A DNA stretch of 64,000 nucleotides from Paludisphaera soli (GCF_011064595.1 NZ_JAALJI010000006.1:62001-126000), one strand, 5' to 3'; positions 16,427 to 26,054 are shown, numbered from the stretch's first letter. A program made the numbers and translations. The notes: a model not told the origin generated them from the sequence alone.

Positions 16427-17653
16427 TCATCGCGTCCGAACGACGTCCGCGAGCGCCTTGAAGATCTCGACGGCCACGTGCTCCGGCTGCGTCGAGTTCA
16501 GCGCGACGGCGATCGTCGTGCGGGTGGCCGGGTCGTAGAACGTCGCGGCCTGGAAGCCGAAGCCGTCGCCCGAGTGGCCCCACCAACCCTTCAGCTCGCC
16601 GACGCCCAGGCCGTACCGCTCGTATTCCGGGCCGTTCGTCGCCGGGGTCGCGAGCCCTTCGCGGAGTTGCAGCAGACGGGGGCCGATCAGGCGGCCGGTC
16701 CCCAGCGCCCTCCCCCAGCGCAGGAGGTCGGGCAGGGTCGTGACGATGGCGCCCGACGGCCCGAGCGACGACAGGTTCGCCTGCGGCAGCTCCTCCAGGT
16801 CGCCCGTCGCGGGGTCGACCTGGTAAGGGGTCGGCGCCGGCCGCCTGGCGTCGAAGCTCGGGGGGTAGCGGGTGCTGGACAACTCCAGGGGCGCCAGGAG
16901 CCAGCCCCCGAGGGCCTGGCCGAGGGGACGCCCCGTGACCTTCTCGACGACCATGCCCAGCAGCACCGTGTTCGTGTTGCTGTAGTCGTACTGTTCTCCC
17001 GGCTCGAACACCGGCGATTCGGGCGTCGCCAGGCCGACGAGTTCGGCGTCCGTCCACTGGCGGGCGGGGTCGGCGACGAAGGCCTCGATGAAGGCGGCGA
17101 CCTGGGTGTAGTTCTTCACGCCGCTCCGCATGCCGGCCAGCTCGGCGAGGGTGATCTGGTCGCCGTTGGGGACGCCCGGCACGTACATGGCGAGGGTGTC
17201 GCCCAGCGAGAGCCGGCGCGCCCGCGCCAGCTCCAGGACGACCGTCACGGTGAACGACTTCGTGACGCTGCGGATCTGGAAATGGTCCTGCAGGGTCATC
17301 GGCCGCCCGCTGGCGACGTCGGCCAGCCCCCGGGCCGCCAGCCAGGGACGCACGCCCGGCGTCGACACGCCCGCGACGGCCCCCGGGATCCGGTATTCGT
17401 CCATCACCCGCCGCAGGGCCCGGTCGAAGGCGTCGACTCGCGTCTGTCGCGTCGATCGCTCGACCGCCGCCTGGAGATTCGGCCGCTGGGCGAAGGCGAG
17501 CGCGGTCGTCGACATCACCTCGCGGCGCTCGAGCGAATCGCAGGAGGGGAGGAAGGACCGGCGCCGACGTGAAGACTTGAGCCCTGAACGATCCAACGGC
17601 TGATTCACGGGAATCCCTCGCCCCAGGTCCGGTCGGTGATCGACGCGTGCCAT
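16427..17653 (-). CDS. serine hydrolase, class C beta-lactamase / DD-peptidase fold
   Basis: A 408-residue exported serine hydrolase. The three catalytic elements are in order: SVTK (SxxK) near residue 129, YSN (YxN) near 214, and HSGDG (in place of K/HTG) near 333. The fold covers D-Ala-D-Ala carboxypeptidases, esterases and class C beta-lactamases; which one cannot be told. The N-terminus lacks a classical signal peptide but has SLERREVMS near residue 41, resembling the planctomycete LE.R.LLS export motif. It is transcribed on the same strand as asnB but about 110 bases upstream, and is divergent from the ceramidase-like gene. Confidence 0.82.
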   Translation of the reverse strand: MARVDHRPDLGRGIPVNQPLDRSGLKSSRRRRSFLPSCDSLERREVMSTTALAFAQRPNLQAAVERSTRQTRVDAFDRALRRVMDEYRIPGAVAGVSTPGVRPWLAARGLADVASGRPMTLQDHFQIRSVTKSFTVTVVLELARARRLSLGDTLAMYVPGVPNGDQITLAELAGMRSGVKNYTQVAAFIEAFVADPARQWTDAELVGLATPESPVFEPGEQYDYSNTNTVLLGMVVEKVTGRPLGQALGGWLLAPLELSSTRYPPSFDARRPAPTPYQVDPATGDLEELPQANLSSLGPSGAIVTTLPDLLRWGRALGTGRLIGPRLLQLREGLATPATNGPEYERYGLGVGELKGWWGHSGDGFGFQAATFYDPATRTTIAVALNSTQPEHVAVEIFKALADVVRTR

Positions 17654-17842
17654 TATGACTCACGCCATCCCCGTGGCCCGTCGGCGGGACGATCGACGGA
17701 GGCGCGGATTGCAGTCGGCGAGGGTTGTGCCGAATGCGACTGGGGACTCGCGGGAGGACGCCGCACGAGAATGAGTCACGGCCGACCCGCTTGTTGCCCT
17801 GCCTCCCCGCGCGGGATAGCTTGACGGAGCCGTCGCCAATCG

Positions 17843-17951
17843 TCCCTCCCCCTGGTGGGGGAAGGGAAGACATGCCGGCCTCTTGGTACGTCCACCTTGA
17901 GGGTCCCCCTCATCGACCGCTTCGCGGTCCTTCCCCACCGGGGGGAAGGAG
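17843..17951. repeat. palindromic intergenic repeat, copy B (short form)
   Basis: CTCCCCCTGGTGGGGGAAGG on the left and CCTTCCCCACCGGGGGGAAG on the right flank a segment with CCCCTCATCGACCGCTTCG. It is the shortest of the five copies. It lies between divergent genes (serine hydrolase and ceramidase-like), which argues against a pure terminator role for the family. Confidence 0.7.
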
Positions 17952-17975
17952 AATCGACCGGCGCCTGGAGGCGTT

Positions 17976-19301
17976 ATGCGAGCTTCGTGGATTGCGACCG
18001 TCGTCCTGTTCCTGGCCTCGGCCCCCCTGCCCGCCCAGACGTTCCGCGCGGGGTTCGGGGAGGTGGACGTCACGCCGCCGGACGGCACGCCGAGGCAGGG
18101 CTGGAATTCCAAGCTCACGGGCGAAGGCGTGCTCGACCCGATCTTCGCGCGGGCCGTGGTCTTCGACCGGGGCGAGCCCTTGGCGATCGTCCAGCTCGAC
18201 GTGGCGCTCGTGAACCAGGGGGACACGAAGGCGATCCGCGCGAAGGTGGAGGCCGATCACGCGATCCCGGGCTCGCGGGTGATGGTCGCGGCGACGCACA
18301 ACCACGCCGGGCCGGCGGTGATCGACGAGGCCCTGCCCCGCGACGAGAAGTACATCGCCCGACTCGTCGCCGGCGCGGCCGAGGCCGTCGGCCGGGCGCT
18401 CGCCGACCGCGAGGAGGCCGAGGTCGCGGTCGGCAAGGCCGTCGAGTGGGACGTCGCCTACAACCGCCGCGTGATCATGCGCGACGGCTCCGCCCGCACC
18501 CACGGCTCGTTCCGCGACCCGGACGCCCTCGCCCACGAGAGCCCCATCGACCCCGAGGTCGGCGTCCTGGCCGTCCGGGCGCGCGGCGGGGCGATCAAGG
18601 GGGTGCTCGTGAATTTCGCCTGCCATCCCACCCACCACGGCGGCGAGCGGTTCTTCAGCGCGGGCTACCCCGGGGCGCTCGTCCGCGAACTGAAGACGCG
18701 AGGCTTCCCGGTCACCCTGTTCCTCCAGGGGGCCGCGGGCGACGTGGCCTACGACGACCCGCGCGGCAAGGCCGACAAGACGATGGAGGCGATCGGCCGG
18801 ATCCTCGCCGACGACGTGGCGAGGGCCCTCGAAGCGCCGAACTGGACGACCCCCGCGACGCTCGCGGCGGCGTCGACGCGGGTGGCGATCCCCTACCGGA
18901 CGGTCACGGACGACGACGTGGCGGGCAAGGCCCGGGGGACGCAGCGGTTCGGCGAGCCGGGCTACTACGAGCGGAAGATCCCCGGCCTGCTGGCGATGAT
19001 GCGCGAGAAGAAGCAGGTCGAGGCCGAGGTCCAGGTCTTCCGCGTGGGCGACCTCGCGCTGGCGGCCCAGCCGAGCGAGTCGTTCACCCGGCACGGCCTG
19101 GCGATCAAGGAGGGGGCCGCGCCGGTGCGGACCTTCGTGGTCTGCTACGCCAACGGCATGCTCGGCTACCTGCCGCACGAGGAGGCGTTCGCCCGGGGCG
19201 GGTACGAATGCTCCTTCGGCCCCCCCAGCCACATGGCCCCGGAGGCCGGCCGCCTGCTCGCCGAGGCCGCCGTCGCCCTGATCCGGGCGGCCTCGCGCTG
19301 A
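17976..19301 (+). CDS. neutral/alkaline ceramidase-type exported hydrolase
   Basis: A 441-residue protein with a signal peptide (MRASWIATVVLFLASAPLPA) and then FRAGFGEVDVTPPDG, the start of the neutral/alkaline non-lysosomal ceramidase N-terminal domain. Metal-site motifs are visible: ATHNHAGP near residue 108 and FACHPTHHGG near 210 with SAGYPGALV after it. The length corresponds to the catalytic domain only, without the C-terminal Ig-like domain of true ceramidases. Planctomycetes carry many such proteins and their real substrates are not established, so amidase action on ceramide is a family-level guess. Confidence 0.82.
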   Translation: MRASWIATVVLFLASAPLPAQTFRAGFGEVDVTPPDGTPRQGWNSKLTGEGVLDPIFARAVVFDRGEPLAIVQLDVALVNQGDTKAIRAKVEADHAIPGSRVMVAATHNHAGPAVIDEALPRDEKYIARLVAGAAEAVGRALADREEAEVAVGKAVEWDVAYNRRVIMRDGSARTHGSFRDPDALAHESPIDPEVGVLAVRARGGAIKGVLVNFACHPTHHGGERFFSAGYPGALVRELKTRGFPVTLFLQGAAGDVAYDDPRGKADKTMEAIGRILADDVARALEAPNWTTPATLAAASTRVAIPYRTVTDDDVAGKARGTQRFGEPGYYERKIPGLLAMMREKKQVEAEVQVFRVGDLALAAQPSESFTRHGLAIKEGAAPVRTFVVCYANGMLGYLPHEEAFARGGYECSFGPPSHMAPEAGRLLAEAAVALIRAASR

Positions 19302-19478
19302 CTCCGGGCGACGCGGCCCGAGAATTCTGGCGACGATCGGGGCCCGACCGCCCGGCGTGGCCTAGCCTTCCGATGTGGCTTGTGAAGAGAGTCGACGACG
19401 CCGACGCGAGGGCCGACGTGGGCCTTTCCGACCGCCTCGATCGACGACCTTTTGCCCTCGGAAGGACGGTCGGGCTTG

Positions 19479-20231
19479 ATGCGAATGGATCAGATGCGGA
19501 CTCGGCTCGGGATTGCGACGGCGATGATCCTGGGCCTCGGCATGGGCGCGCGGACGGCCTCGGCGGGACTCTCGCTCACCGTCGAGCCGCCGGGTGCCCA
19601 GCGGACCTCGGTCTCCGGCGTGACGACCGAAGACTTCGACGGCTTCACCACCGGCTGGCGGCCGTCGCTGACGACAGCCGTCGGGACCATCTCCGGCGAC
19701 AACCTGCGCATCCTGGCCGCCGACCAGTACGGCGGCGAGGGGGGCGGGGGGAACTACCTGGCGGTGGGCGGCAACGGCCCCGTGACCCTGGATTTCGGCT
19801 CGCCTCAGGCCTACTTCGGATTCTGGTGGTCGGCCGCCGACCCCAGCAACGCGTTCGAGATCTACTCGGGCTCGACGCTGCTGGGCCGGTTCGATCCGGC
19901 CACGGCTCTGGAGGCGCTTTCGTACGAGTACAAGGGGAACCCGAATGATGAGTTCCTCGGCTGGAACTACGGCGAGAAGTACGCCTACCTGAATTTCTTC
20001 GGCACCGAGGGGACGACCTTCGACCGGGTCGTCTTCATGAACCCCAACAGCGGGAGCCTGCTGGAACTCGACTCGTTCAGCATCCGGGCGACGGCCGTCC
20101 CCGAGATCCCGGGCGAGGTGATCCCGGGCGTCGGGGCGGTTCCCGAACCCTCCTCGTTCGCGATGGCCGGGGCGTCCGTCCTGGCCGCCGCGGCCCTCGC
20201 CGCCCGCCGGCGGTCTCACCGGGCCGGCTGA
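19479..20231 (+). CDS. PEP-CTERM exosortase substrate protein
   Basis: A 250-residue secreted protein. The N-terminal signal peptide ends around ARTASAG. The mature domain is beta-rich (EDFDGFTTGWRPSLTT, FGFWWSAADPSNAFEIYSG, YLNFFGTEGTTFDRVVFMN), a pattern common in PEP-CTERM proteins that also resembles lectin-like folds. The sorting signal AVPEPSSFAMAGASVLAAA followed by RRRSHR is at the C-terminus. Exosortase would cleave at the PEP motif and anchor or release it at the surface. ATGs at 19485 and 19494 are possible alternative starts. A strong terminator hairpin follows the stop. Confidence 0.85.
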   Translation: MRMDQMRTRLGIATAMILGLGMGARTASAGLSLTVEPPGAQRTSVSGVTTEDFDGFTTGWRPSLTTAVGTISGDNLRILAADQYGGEGGGGNYLAVGGNGPVTLDFGSPQAYFGFWWSAADPSNAFEIYSGSTLLGRFDPATALEALSYEYKGNPNDEFLGWNYGEKYAYLNFFGTEGTTFDRVVFMNPNSGSLLELDSFSIRATAVPEIPGEVIPGVGAVPEPSSFAMAGASVLAAAALAARRRSHRAG

Positions 20232-20259
20232 CCCGCGCCGAGACGTCCACCCTCCCAGA

Positions 20260-20295
20260 CGCCGCGACGGGGCCCTCGTAGGCCCCGTCGCGGCG
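20260..20295 (+). terminator. 15-bp perfect stem-loop after PEP-CTERM gene
   Basis: CGCCGCGACGGGGCC (20260-20274) pairs perfectly with GGCCCCGTCGCGGCG (20281-20295) around a CTCGTA loop, 29 bases past the stop codon. No T-run follows, as is common for terminators in very GC-rich genomes. Confidence 0.65.
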
Positions 20296-20329
20296 CCTCC
20301 ACGCGCCCGCCCGACCGCCGGCCGGCGGT

Positions 20330-20370
20330 TTGACACCCCCGGGGGGTGACCTAGTTTCTTCATAGAAGAA
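20330..20370 (+). promoter_or_regulatory. candidate promoter with overlapping inverted repeats
   Basis: TTGACA at 20330-20335 is followed 16 bases later by TAGTTT (20352-20357). A C-run/G-run palindrome fills the spacer, and TTCTTC-ATA-GAAGAA (20356-20370) overlaps the -10 and start region. It lies 155 bases upstream of the beta-helix gene. The -10 is weak; the repeats are exact and could be an operator. Confidence 0.4.
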
Positions 20371-20524
20371 GCAAGGGGTCTGAAGCCCGGAAAGGCACGC
20401 CCTCGGTTCGAGTCACGCCGTCTCGCCCTCCCCCTCCCATTCGAACGGTCGGCCACCCTGGCCGTCGACAGTCCGGACGGCCCCAGGCGGGCCGGCCCGT
20501 CGCCGAGGCAGGTGGAACGGTGAC

Positions 20525-23468
20525 ATGTTGAACATCACTCGCATCAGGAATCGTCGAAGCCTTGAGTCCCTGCGGCGCGGCCCTCCCGAGAGGCGGGCGG
20601 GACGCCGGACGGCGCGGACCAGGCGGCGCCGCTCCGTCGAGGGCCTGGAGGCGCGGGCCCTGCTGTCCGCCCTATTCGTCGACGACGACTGGACCGGCCG
20701 GCCGAACGGCGCCGACGTGGGCGGCGGCCGGGTCATCGGCACGAACGCCTTCGCGACGATCCCGGCCGCGATCACCAGGGCCGCCAACGGCGACGACGTT
20801 CAGATCGCCGAGGGGAACTACACCGGCGCGGTGTCGATCTCCAAGTGCCTGAGCCTCGTCGGCGCCGGTCCCGGCCTGGTCACGCTCGACGTCTCGGGCG
20901 TCGCGACCAATTACGGCGTGAGCATCGGGGCGTCGGACGTCGGCCTGAGCGGCGTGACGATCGTCGGGTCGACGACCAACGTCAAGCTGCGCTACGGGAT
21001 CTACGCCAGCGGCCGTTCCAACCTGACCCTGGAAAACCTGGTCGTTCATGGGATGCCCAGCTCGGGCGTGAACCTCAACGGCACGACCGACGTCACGATC
21101 GCGGGGGTGACCTCGCGCGACAACAACGGGGCGGGCATCTTCCTCACCGACGTCAAGCGGGCGACGCTCACGGACGTGGCGACCTCGGGGAACGTCTGGA
21201 CCGGCCTGGCTTTCTCGACGGCCGGGCGGTATCACCCGATCGGCGTCGAGGGCGTGGTGGTCGCCGGCGCCAGCACGTTCGGCGAGGTCGCCGCGGCCAA
21301 CGGCGGCGTCATGTTCGAGGAGTCGTCCTGGGACGGCACGGCCTACGACCCGACGAATCCCCACCCGATCACGTTCAGCACCGACCCGGCCGACGAGGCC
21401 GACGTGACGTTCTCCATGACCATCCCCCTGGGCTTCGTCCTCTCGGGCCCGCAGGACGAAGCCTGGTCGGTGCGCCGGCGGTTCTACGAGACGCTCGCGC
21501 AGGGGCTCGACGCGGCGGCCGGCTCGCCCGACCACTACCTGGCCCGCGATCGCACCCTGGCGACCGTGGGCGCGTTCGACGCGGCCCGGACGTTCACGGT
21601 CGGATCCTTCGGGACGATGAGCATCCAGGCGGCGATCGACGCGGCCTCGGCCGGCGACGCGGTGCAGGTTCGGGCCGGGACGTACGTCGAGAATCCGGCG
21701 ATCGACGGGGCGATCGTGCTGGAACGGGTCGGCGACGGGGACGCGACGCTCCAGCCGGCGTCGGGCGCGGCGGTGTCGATCACCGGCCTCGGCGCGGCGG
21801 TGCGAGGGTCCCACATCGCGGCCGGCGATCGGGGCGTGCAACTCCACGGCGTGGTCGGCGGCGTCGTCCTGGAAGACCTGGTGATCACCGGGACCACGGT
21901 GGGGATCGAGTCGGTCGCCGGCGCGACGCTCTCGGGCCTTTCGGTGCGGTCCGGCGTGATCGCTTCGAACGGGACGGGCCTGCTGATCGGGGAGGGTGCG
22001 GAGGGGGTGTCGATCCGCTGGAGCCGGATCGTCGGCAATACGACATCGGCGCTGACGAACCTCTCGGCCTCCCCGGTGGACGCGGCGTCCAACTGGTGGG
22101 GGTCGAACACCGGCCCCGGCGCGGCGGCCTCCGGCCTCGTGACCTCGGCCCCCTACATGGTCCTGAGGATCGCGAATCCCGGTCCGCTGCTCGTCGGCGG
22201 GTCCGCCTCGGTCGCGGTCGACCTGACGCACGATGCGGCCGGCCAGGACGTCTCGGGCCTCGGCCGCATCCCCGGCCTGCCGCCGGTGCAGCTCGGGGCC
22301 TCGCTCGGATCGTTCGCCCCGGGCTCGTTCGCGCTGGTGAACGGCGTCGGCTCCGCGCTCTTCTCGGCCGGGCTGACTCCCGGCCTGGCGAACCTGACGG
22401 CGTCGGTCGACGGCGCGACGGCCAGGGCCACGGTGGGCGTCCTGAGCCCGCCCTTGTTCCTGGGCGGCCCCGCGTTCGCCGATCGGGGCTCGGCCTACAC
22501 GCTGGTCCTCTCGGGCGCCGCCTCGCAGTGGTGGATCGACTGGGGCGACGGCGACGTCGAGGCGATCGCCGGCCCGGCGACCTCGGCGAGCCACGTCTAC
22601 CTCGGCGCTCCGGGCTCTTACGCGATCTCGGCCACGGCCCAGACGCCCCAGGGGATCTACGAGGTGCGGAACGCCGTCCCCGTGACCCTGCGGAACGTGG
22701 CGCCGACCGTCGCGATCGCCGACGCCCCCGGCTCGCTCGACCAGGGCGGCTCGCCGCCGGGCCGTCGCGAGCGGCCCCGGCGGCGATCCGCTGACCTACG
22801 CCTGGGTCGCGACCCGCGACGGCGAGATCGTCGCCACCGGCGACCGGGAGACGTTCACCTTCGCGCCGGTCGTCCCCGGATCGTACGTCCTGCGGGTCGT
22901 CGCGAGCGACCCCTACGGGGCGACGGCCGATGCCTCGCAGGGGGTGGCGGTCCGGAACGTGGGGCCGACGGTCGTCATCCCGCCGGTCCCGGCTCAGGTC
23001 GACCCGGCCTCGGCGTTGACGCTCGCCGTCCAGGCGACCGATCCGAACCCGGGGGCCGTGCTTTCTTATTCGTGGACGGTCCGGCGCAACGGCATGGTGG
23101 TCGCGATCGGCGACCGGGCCGTCCTGGAATTCACGCCGGGCTTCCCCGGGGCGTACGAGGCGGTGGTCGAGGTCTCCGATGGCGAGGGGGGTGTGGCGAG
23201 CCGATCGGTCGCCTTCGCGGCCGTCTCCGCGACGGTGCCCGCCGCCGTGGAGTCGAGCGTGGAAGCCCTGGTGACCCGGACCGACGCCGTGGTCCAGGAG
23301 CAGCAGGCCCGCCTGGCCGCGATGTCGGATCAGTACGGCCCGAACCCGCCGCCCACCATCCAGCGGGCCATGCAGCGGATTGTCCAGTCGACGGCCCGCC
23401 TCCAGGTCCTGACCGCCCGCCGCGTTTCCGCCATCCAACGCGCGTTCAGCCGGATGTCACGACGCTGA
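20525..23468 (+). pseudogene. beta-helix/PKD surface protein with a frameshift
   Basis: From the ATG at 20525 the product has a basic N-terminus with SVEGLEARALLS (planctomycete export motif), then right-handed parallel beta-helix repeats (for example SGVNLNGTTDVTIAGVTSRD; a second block after IQAAIDAASAGDAVQVRAGTY). PKD-like domains follow (WWIDWGDGDVEAIAG). At about 22750-22770, just after SLDQGGS, the frame changes by +1. Reading the other frame gives AVASGPGGDPLTYAWVATRD and two more PKD-like repeats, ending in a helical C-terminus (VVQEQQARLAAMSD) at 23468. Both sides are clearly parts of one protein of about 980 residues. It is either a real frameshift or a one-base sequence error in the GC-rich run. 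Such proteins are exported and probably cell-surface adhesins or glycan binders. Confidence 0.75.
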
Positions 23469-23493
23469 GCCGGCCCTCGTATCGAAGTCCGAA

Positions 23494-23523
23494 GGCCCGC
23501 GTCCGACCTCGTCGGCGCGGGCC
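23494..23523 (+). terminator. stem-loop after the beta-helix/PKD gene
   Basis: GGCCCGCG-T-CCGAC pairs with GTCGG-CGCGGGCC around a CTC loop with one bulged T. CCTTTCGCTTC follows, a mild pyrimidine tract. It lies 26 bases after the stop at 23468 and supports that stop as the true end of the gene. Confidence 0.55.
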
Positions 23524-23676
23524 GCGTCCTTTCGCTTCGAGGTCCGCCGGCGGCGGGGGTCGCGGCGCGTCGGCGGACCTGGTCGGATTCTCGTCGAATC
23601 CTGCCGTTCCGAACACCGTCGCTCGCGCCGCGCCCCACGCCGCCGGCGGGACGCCCGACGAGGGAGGAGGGGCAGC

Positions 23677-24429
23677 CTGGGCGTCGAGTATCGACATTTC
23701 CTGATCCCGAGAGACCCCGCGTTTCGGCCCGGGCCCGAAGTCTCGGCCCGGCTCGTCGCCGCCCTGGTGGACGCCGGGTTCGTGCCGCCCGCCGACGCGC
23801 CCGAGGGGGGCTGCGTCCTGCACGCCCCCGAGGGCGGGCGCCCGTGGCCCGGCGTCCTCCCCGCGACGCTCGACGAGGAGGATGTCCGCCTCGTCTGGAC
23901 CGTCGAGCGCCTGGGCGTCTCGGGGCTCAGGGACCCGTTCGACCGGCCCCCCGGCGGCGGCGATCCGTACTATGACTTCGAGATCCATCTCGCGGGCGAT
24001 TACGTCTATCCGCTGTCGGAGTCGATCGAGCCCTTCCCGGACGTCGCCAGCGCCTGCGGCCGCCACCTTGTATACGAGGCCGAGGACGGCTCGCCCTTCG
24101 CCTTCACCTCGCGGATCGCTCGCGTCTGCCCCGATTGCGGCTCGCGGTTTCGGCCGCTCGACCACGTCGCCCGGGTGACGGAGGTCGCGACCGGCGAGGC
24201 GGCTCACCGCCCCGGCGGCGTGGCGTATCGGTTCGCCCTGGTCGTCGATAGCGGCAAGGCGATCCCGTTCGCCCCCCCGGCCGCGCCCGGCGCGTGGCGT
24301 CGACTCGTCGGCCGGTTTCGCGGCGAGCGGGCCCCCCGCCCTCGACCCGTCCGGGTGGTCGAGGAGCTGTCGGGCCTGCTGACCGACGTGCTCGGCCGTC
24401 CGTTCGACCAGATCGGGACCTATTCTTAG
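23677..24429 (+). CDS. hypothetical protein with probable CTG start
   Basis: The coding region clearly extends upstream of the first standard start (GTG 23767): LGVEYRHFLIPRDPAFRPG is protein-like and in frame, and the CTG at 23677 is preceded by GGAGGAGGGG at good spacing. From there the product is 250 residues and soluble. It has DPYYDFEIHLAGDYVYPLSES, and a single CPDCGSRF knuckle near residue 155 beside the conserved-looking RIARVCPDC. The C-terminus is basic then PFDQIGTYS. Only one CxxC pair is present, so zinc binding would need a partner. No function is known to me. Confidence 0.65.
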   Translation: MGVEYRHFLIPRDPAFRPGPEVSARLVAALVDAGFVPPADAPEGGCVLHAPEGGRPWPGVLPATLDEEDVRLVWTVERLGVSGLRDPFDRPPGGGDPYYDFEIHLAGDYVYPLSESIEPFPDVASACGRHLVYEAEDGSPFAFTSRIARVCPDCGSRFRPLDHVARVTEVATGEAAHRPGGVAYRFALVVDSGKAIPFAPPAAPGAWRRLVGRFRGERAPRPRPVRVVEELSGLLTDVLGRPFDQIGTYS

Positions 24430-24444
24430 AGCCCGCCGCAGCGA

Positions 24445-24807
24445 TCAATGGTCGCCCCCGAGTCGGCTGAGGGCGAAACGAGCGTTCTGGCGAACCCACT
24501 CGGACTCATGGTTCATCAAGGTTTTCAACGCCGGCGCGGCCCGCCTCGTCCCCAACCGGCCGAGAGCCTGGGCGACCTCGCCGAGGATCGGACCTTTCTC
24601 GGAACCCAGAATGTCGACCAGCTTCTCCTCGGCCTTCGGCCCGCCGATGCGGCCCAACGCCCGGACGATATGACGCTTGTTCTCGTACGATTCGAGGTCG
24701 AATCGCGCCAGGAGTTGCGGCAGCATGCCGGCGTCGGCCGAGCGGGACGCGTCGATGATCTTCCAACGTCGACGATCCTCGTCTCCCTTGTGCAGGCGAC
24801 CCGTCAT
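24445..24807 (-). CDS. HEAT-repeat protein
   Basis: A 120-residue protein with about three HEAT/PBS-lyase-type helical repeats: LPQLLARFDLESYENKRHIV, ALGRIGGPKAEEKLVDILG and ALGRLGTRRAAPALKTLMN, ending VRQNARFALSRLGGDH. Such short HEAT proteins act as protein-binding scaffolds or lyases in phycobilisome systems; no catalytic residue is visible. It starts 14 bases after glgC on the same strand with GGAGGG upstream of its ATG, so it is likely co-transcribed with glgC. It converges on the gene at 23677. Confidence 0.78.
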   Translation of the reverse strand: MTGRLHKGDEDRRRWKIIDASRSADAGMLPQLLARFDLESYENKRHIVRALGRIGGPKAEEKLVDILGSEKGPILGEVAQALGRLGTRRAAPALKTLMNHESEWVRQNARFALSRLGGDH

Positions 24808-24821
24808 CGATCGACCCTCCG

Positions 24822-26054
24822 CTACACGAACCGTTCGAGGTCCTCGTCCTTGGAGACGACGGTGACCCCCTCGGGGGTGATGCTGAAGCCGTGTTCGAGG
24901 TCGAGCGCCCGGTCCCAGCCGATGGTGAAGTCGGGGGGGACGCGCACGTACTTGTCGACGATGGCGCGGCGGATCCGGGCGTGGCGGCCGACGTCGACGC
25001 CTTCGAAGAGGATCGAATCCTCCACGAGCGAGTAGCTGTGGACGCGCACCCCGGGCGAGAGGATGCTCCGGTAGACCTGCCCCCCCGAGACGATCACCCC
25101 CTGGCAGACGATCGAGCCGTAGGCCGAGCCGCTGCGGCCGGGGTCGGTGTGGACGAACTTGGGCGGGGGGGACGCGGGCTGGTAGGTGTGGATGGGCCAG
25201 TCGCGGTCGTACAGGTTGAGGATCGGGTCGACCGCGATCAGGTCCATGCTGGTTTGGAAGTAGGCGTCGACCGTGCCGACGTCGCGCCAGTAGGCGGCGG
25301 TCTTGCGGTTCTCGTCGCGGAACGGGTAGGCGAGCACGCGCATGCCGTCCTCGACCATGCGGGGGATCACGTCGCGGCCGAAGTCGTGGCCGCTGGCCTC
25401 CTTCCGCGCGGCGTCCTGGAACAGCAATTCATACATGACGTCGGTGTTGAAGACGTAGATTCCCATCGAGGCCAGCGCCTGGTCGGGGCTGCCGGGGATG
25501 GTGGGGGGGTCGCGGGGCTTCTCGACGAAGCGGGTGATCCGGCCTTCGGCGTCGGTCCCCATCACGCCGAACTCGCGCGCGGCGGCCAGCGACGAGGGCT
25601 GGCAGGCGACGGTCAGGTCGGCCTTGCGCTCGCGGTGGAAGTCGATCATGCGGGCGTAGTTCATCTTATAGATGTGGTCGCCGGCGAGGATGATGGTGTC
25701 GCGGGGCGCGGCCTTCTCGATCGTGTAGACGTTCTGATAGATGGCGTCGGCCGTCCCCTGATACCACGTCTCGGCGATCCGCTGCTGGGGAGGGATCACC
25801 TCGATGTACTCGTCCAGCTCGCGGCAGAGGAAGTTCCAGCCCTGGTCGATGTGGCGGTTGAGGCTGGTGGCCTTATACTGGGTGAGCACCAGGATGCGGC
25901 GGATGTCGGAATTGATGCAGTTCGACAGGGTGAAGTCGATGATCCGGTAGACGCCCCCGAACGGCACCGCGGGCTTGGCCCGGTCCCGCGTCAGGGGGTC
26001 CAGGCGCGACCCCCGCCCGCCCGCCAGCACGATCGCCAGGACGTCGCGATACAC
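24822..26054 (-). CDS. glgC: glucose-1-phosphate adenylyltransferase
   Basis: A 410-residue ADP-glucose pyrophosphorylase, the rate-limiting step of glycogen synthesis. The nucleotide-binding loop VLAGGRGSRLDPLTRDRAKPA is at the N-terminus, followed by GVYRIIDFTLSN. WYQGTADA and ILAGDHIYKM are in the catalytic domain, FVEKP near residue 190, and a left-handed beta-helix at the C-terminus (SIVCQGVIVSGGQVYRSILS). The GTG at 26054 is chosen: GGAGG lies seven bases upstream and the product then begins MYRDVLAIVLAGG as in homologues. The upstream open extension is low complexity. It is divergent from the alkaline phosphatase gene. Confidence 0.93.
   Translation of the reverse strand: MYRDVLAIVLAGGRGSRLDPLTRDRAKPAVPFGGVYRIIDFTLSNCINSDIRRILVLTQYKATSLNRHIDQGWNFLCRELDEYIEVIPPQQRIAETWYQGTADAIYQNVYTIEKAAPRDTIILAGDHIYKMNYARMIDFHRERKADLTVACQPSSLAAAREFGVMGTDAEGRITRFVEKPRDPPTIPGSPDQALASMGIYVFNTDVMYELLFQDAARKEASGHDFGRDVIPRMVEDGMRVLAYPFRDENRKTAAYWRDVGTVDAYFQTSMDLIAVDPILNLYDRDWPIHTYQPASPPPKFVHTDPGRSGSAYGSIVCQGVIVSGGQVYRSILSPGVRVHSYSLVEDSILFEGVDVGRHARIRRAIVDKYVRVPPDFTIGWDRALDLEHGFSITPEGVTVVSKDEDLERFV

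Noticed and set aside
20385-20430. tRNA-like GGTTCGAGTC segment
   Set aside because: The flanking bases do not form a T-stem or acceptor stem, so it is a chance match.
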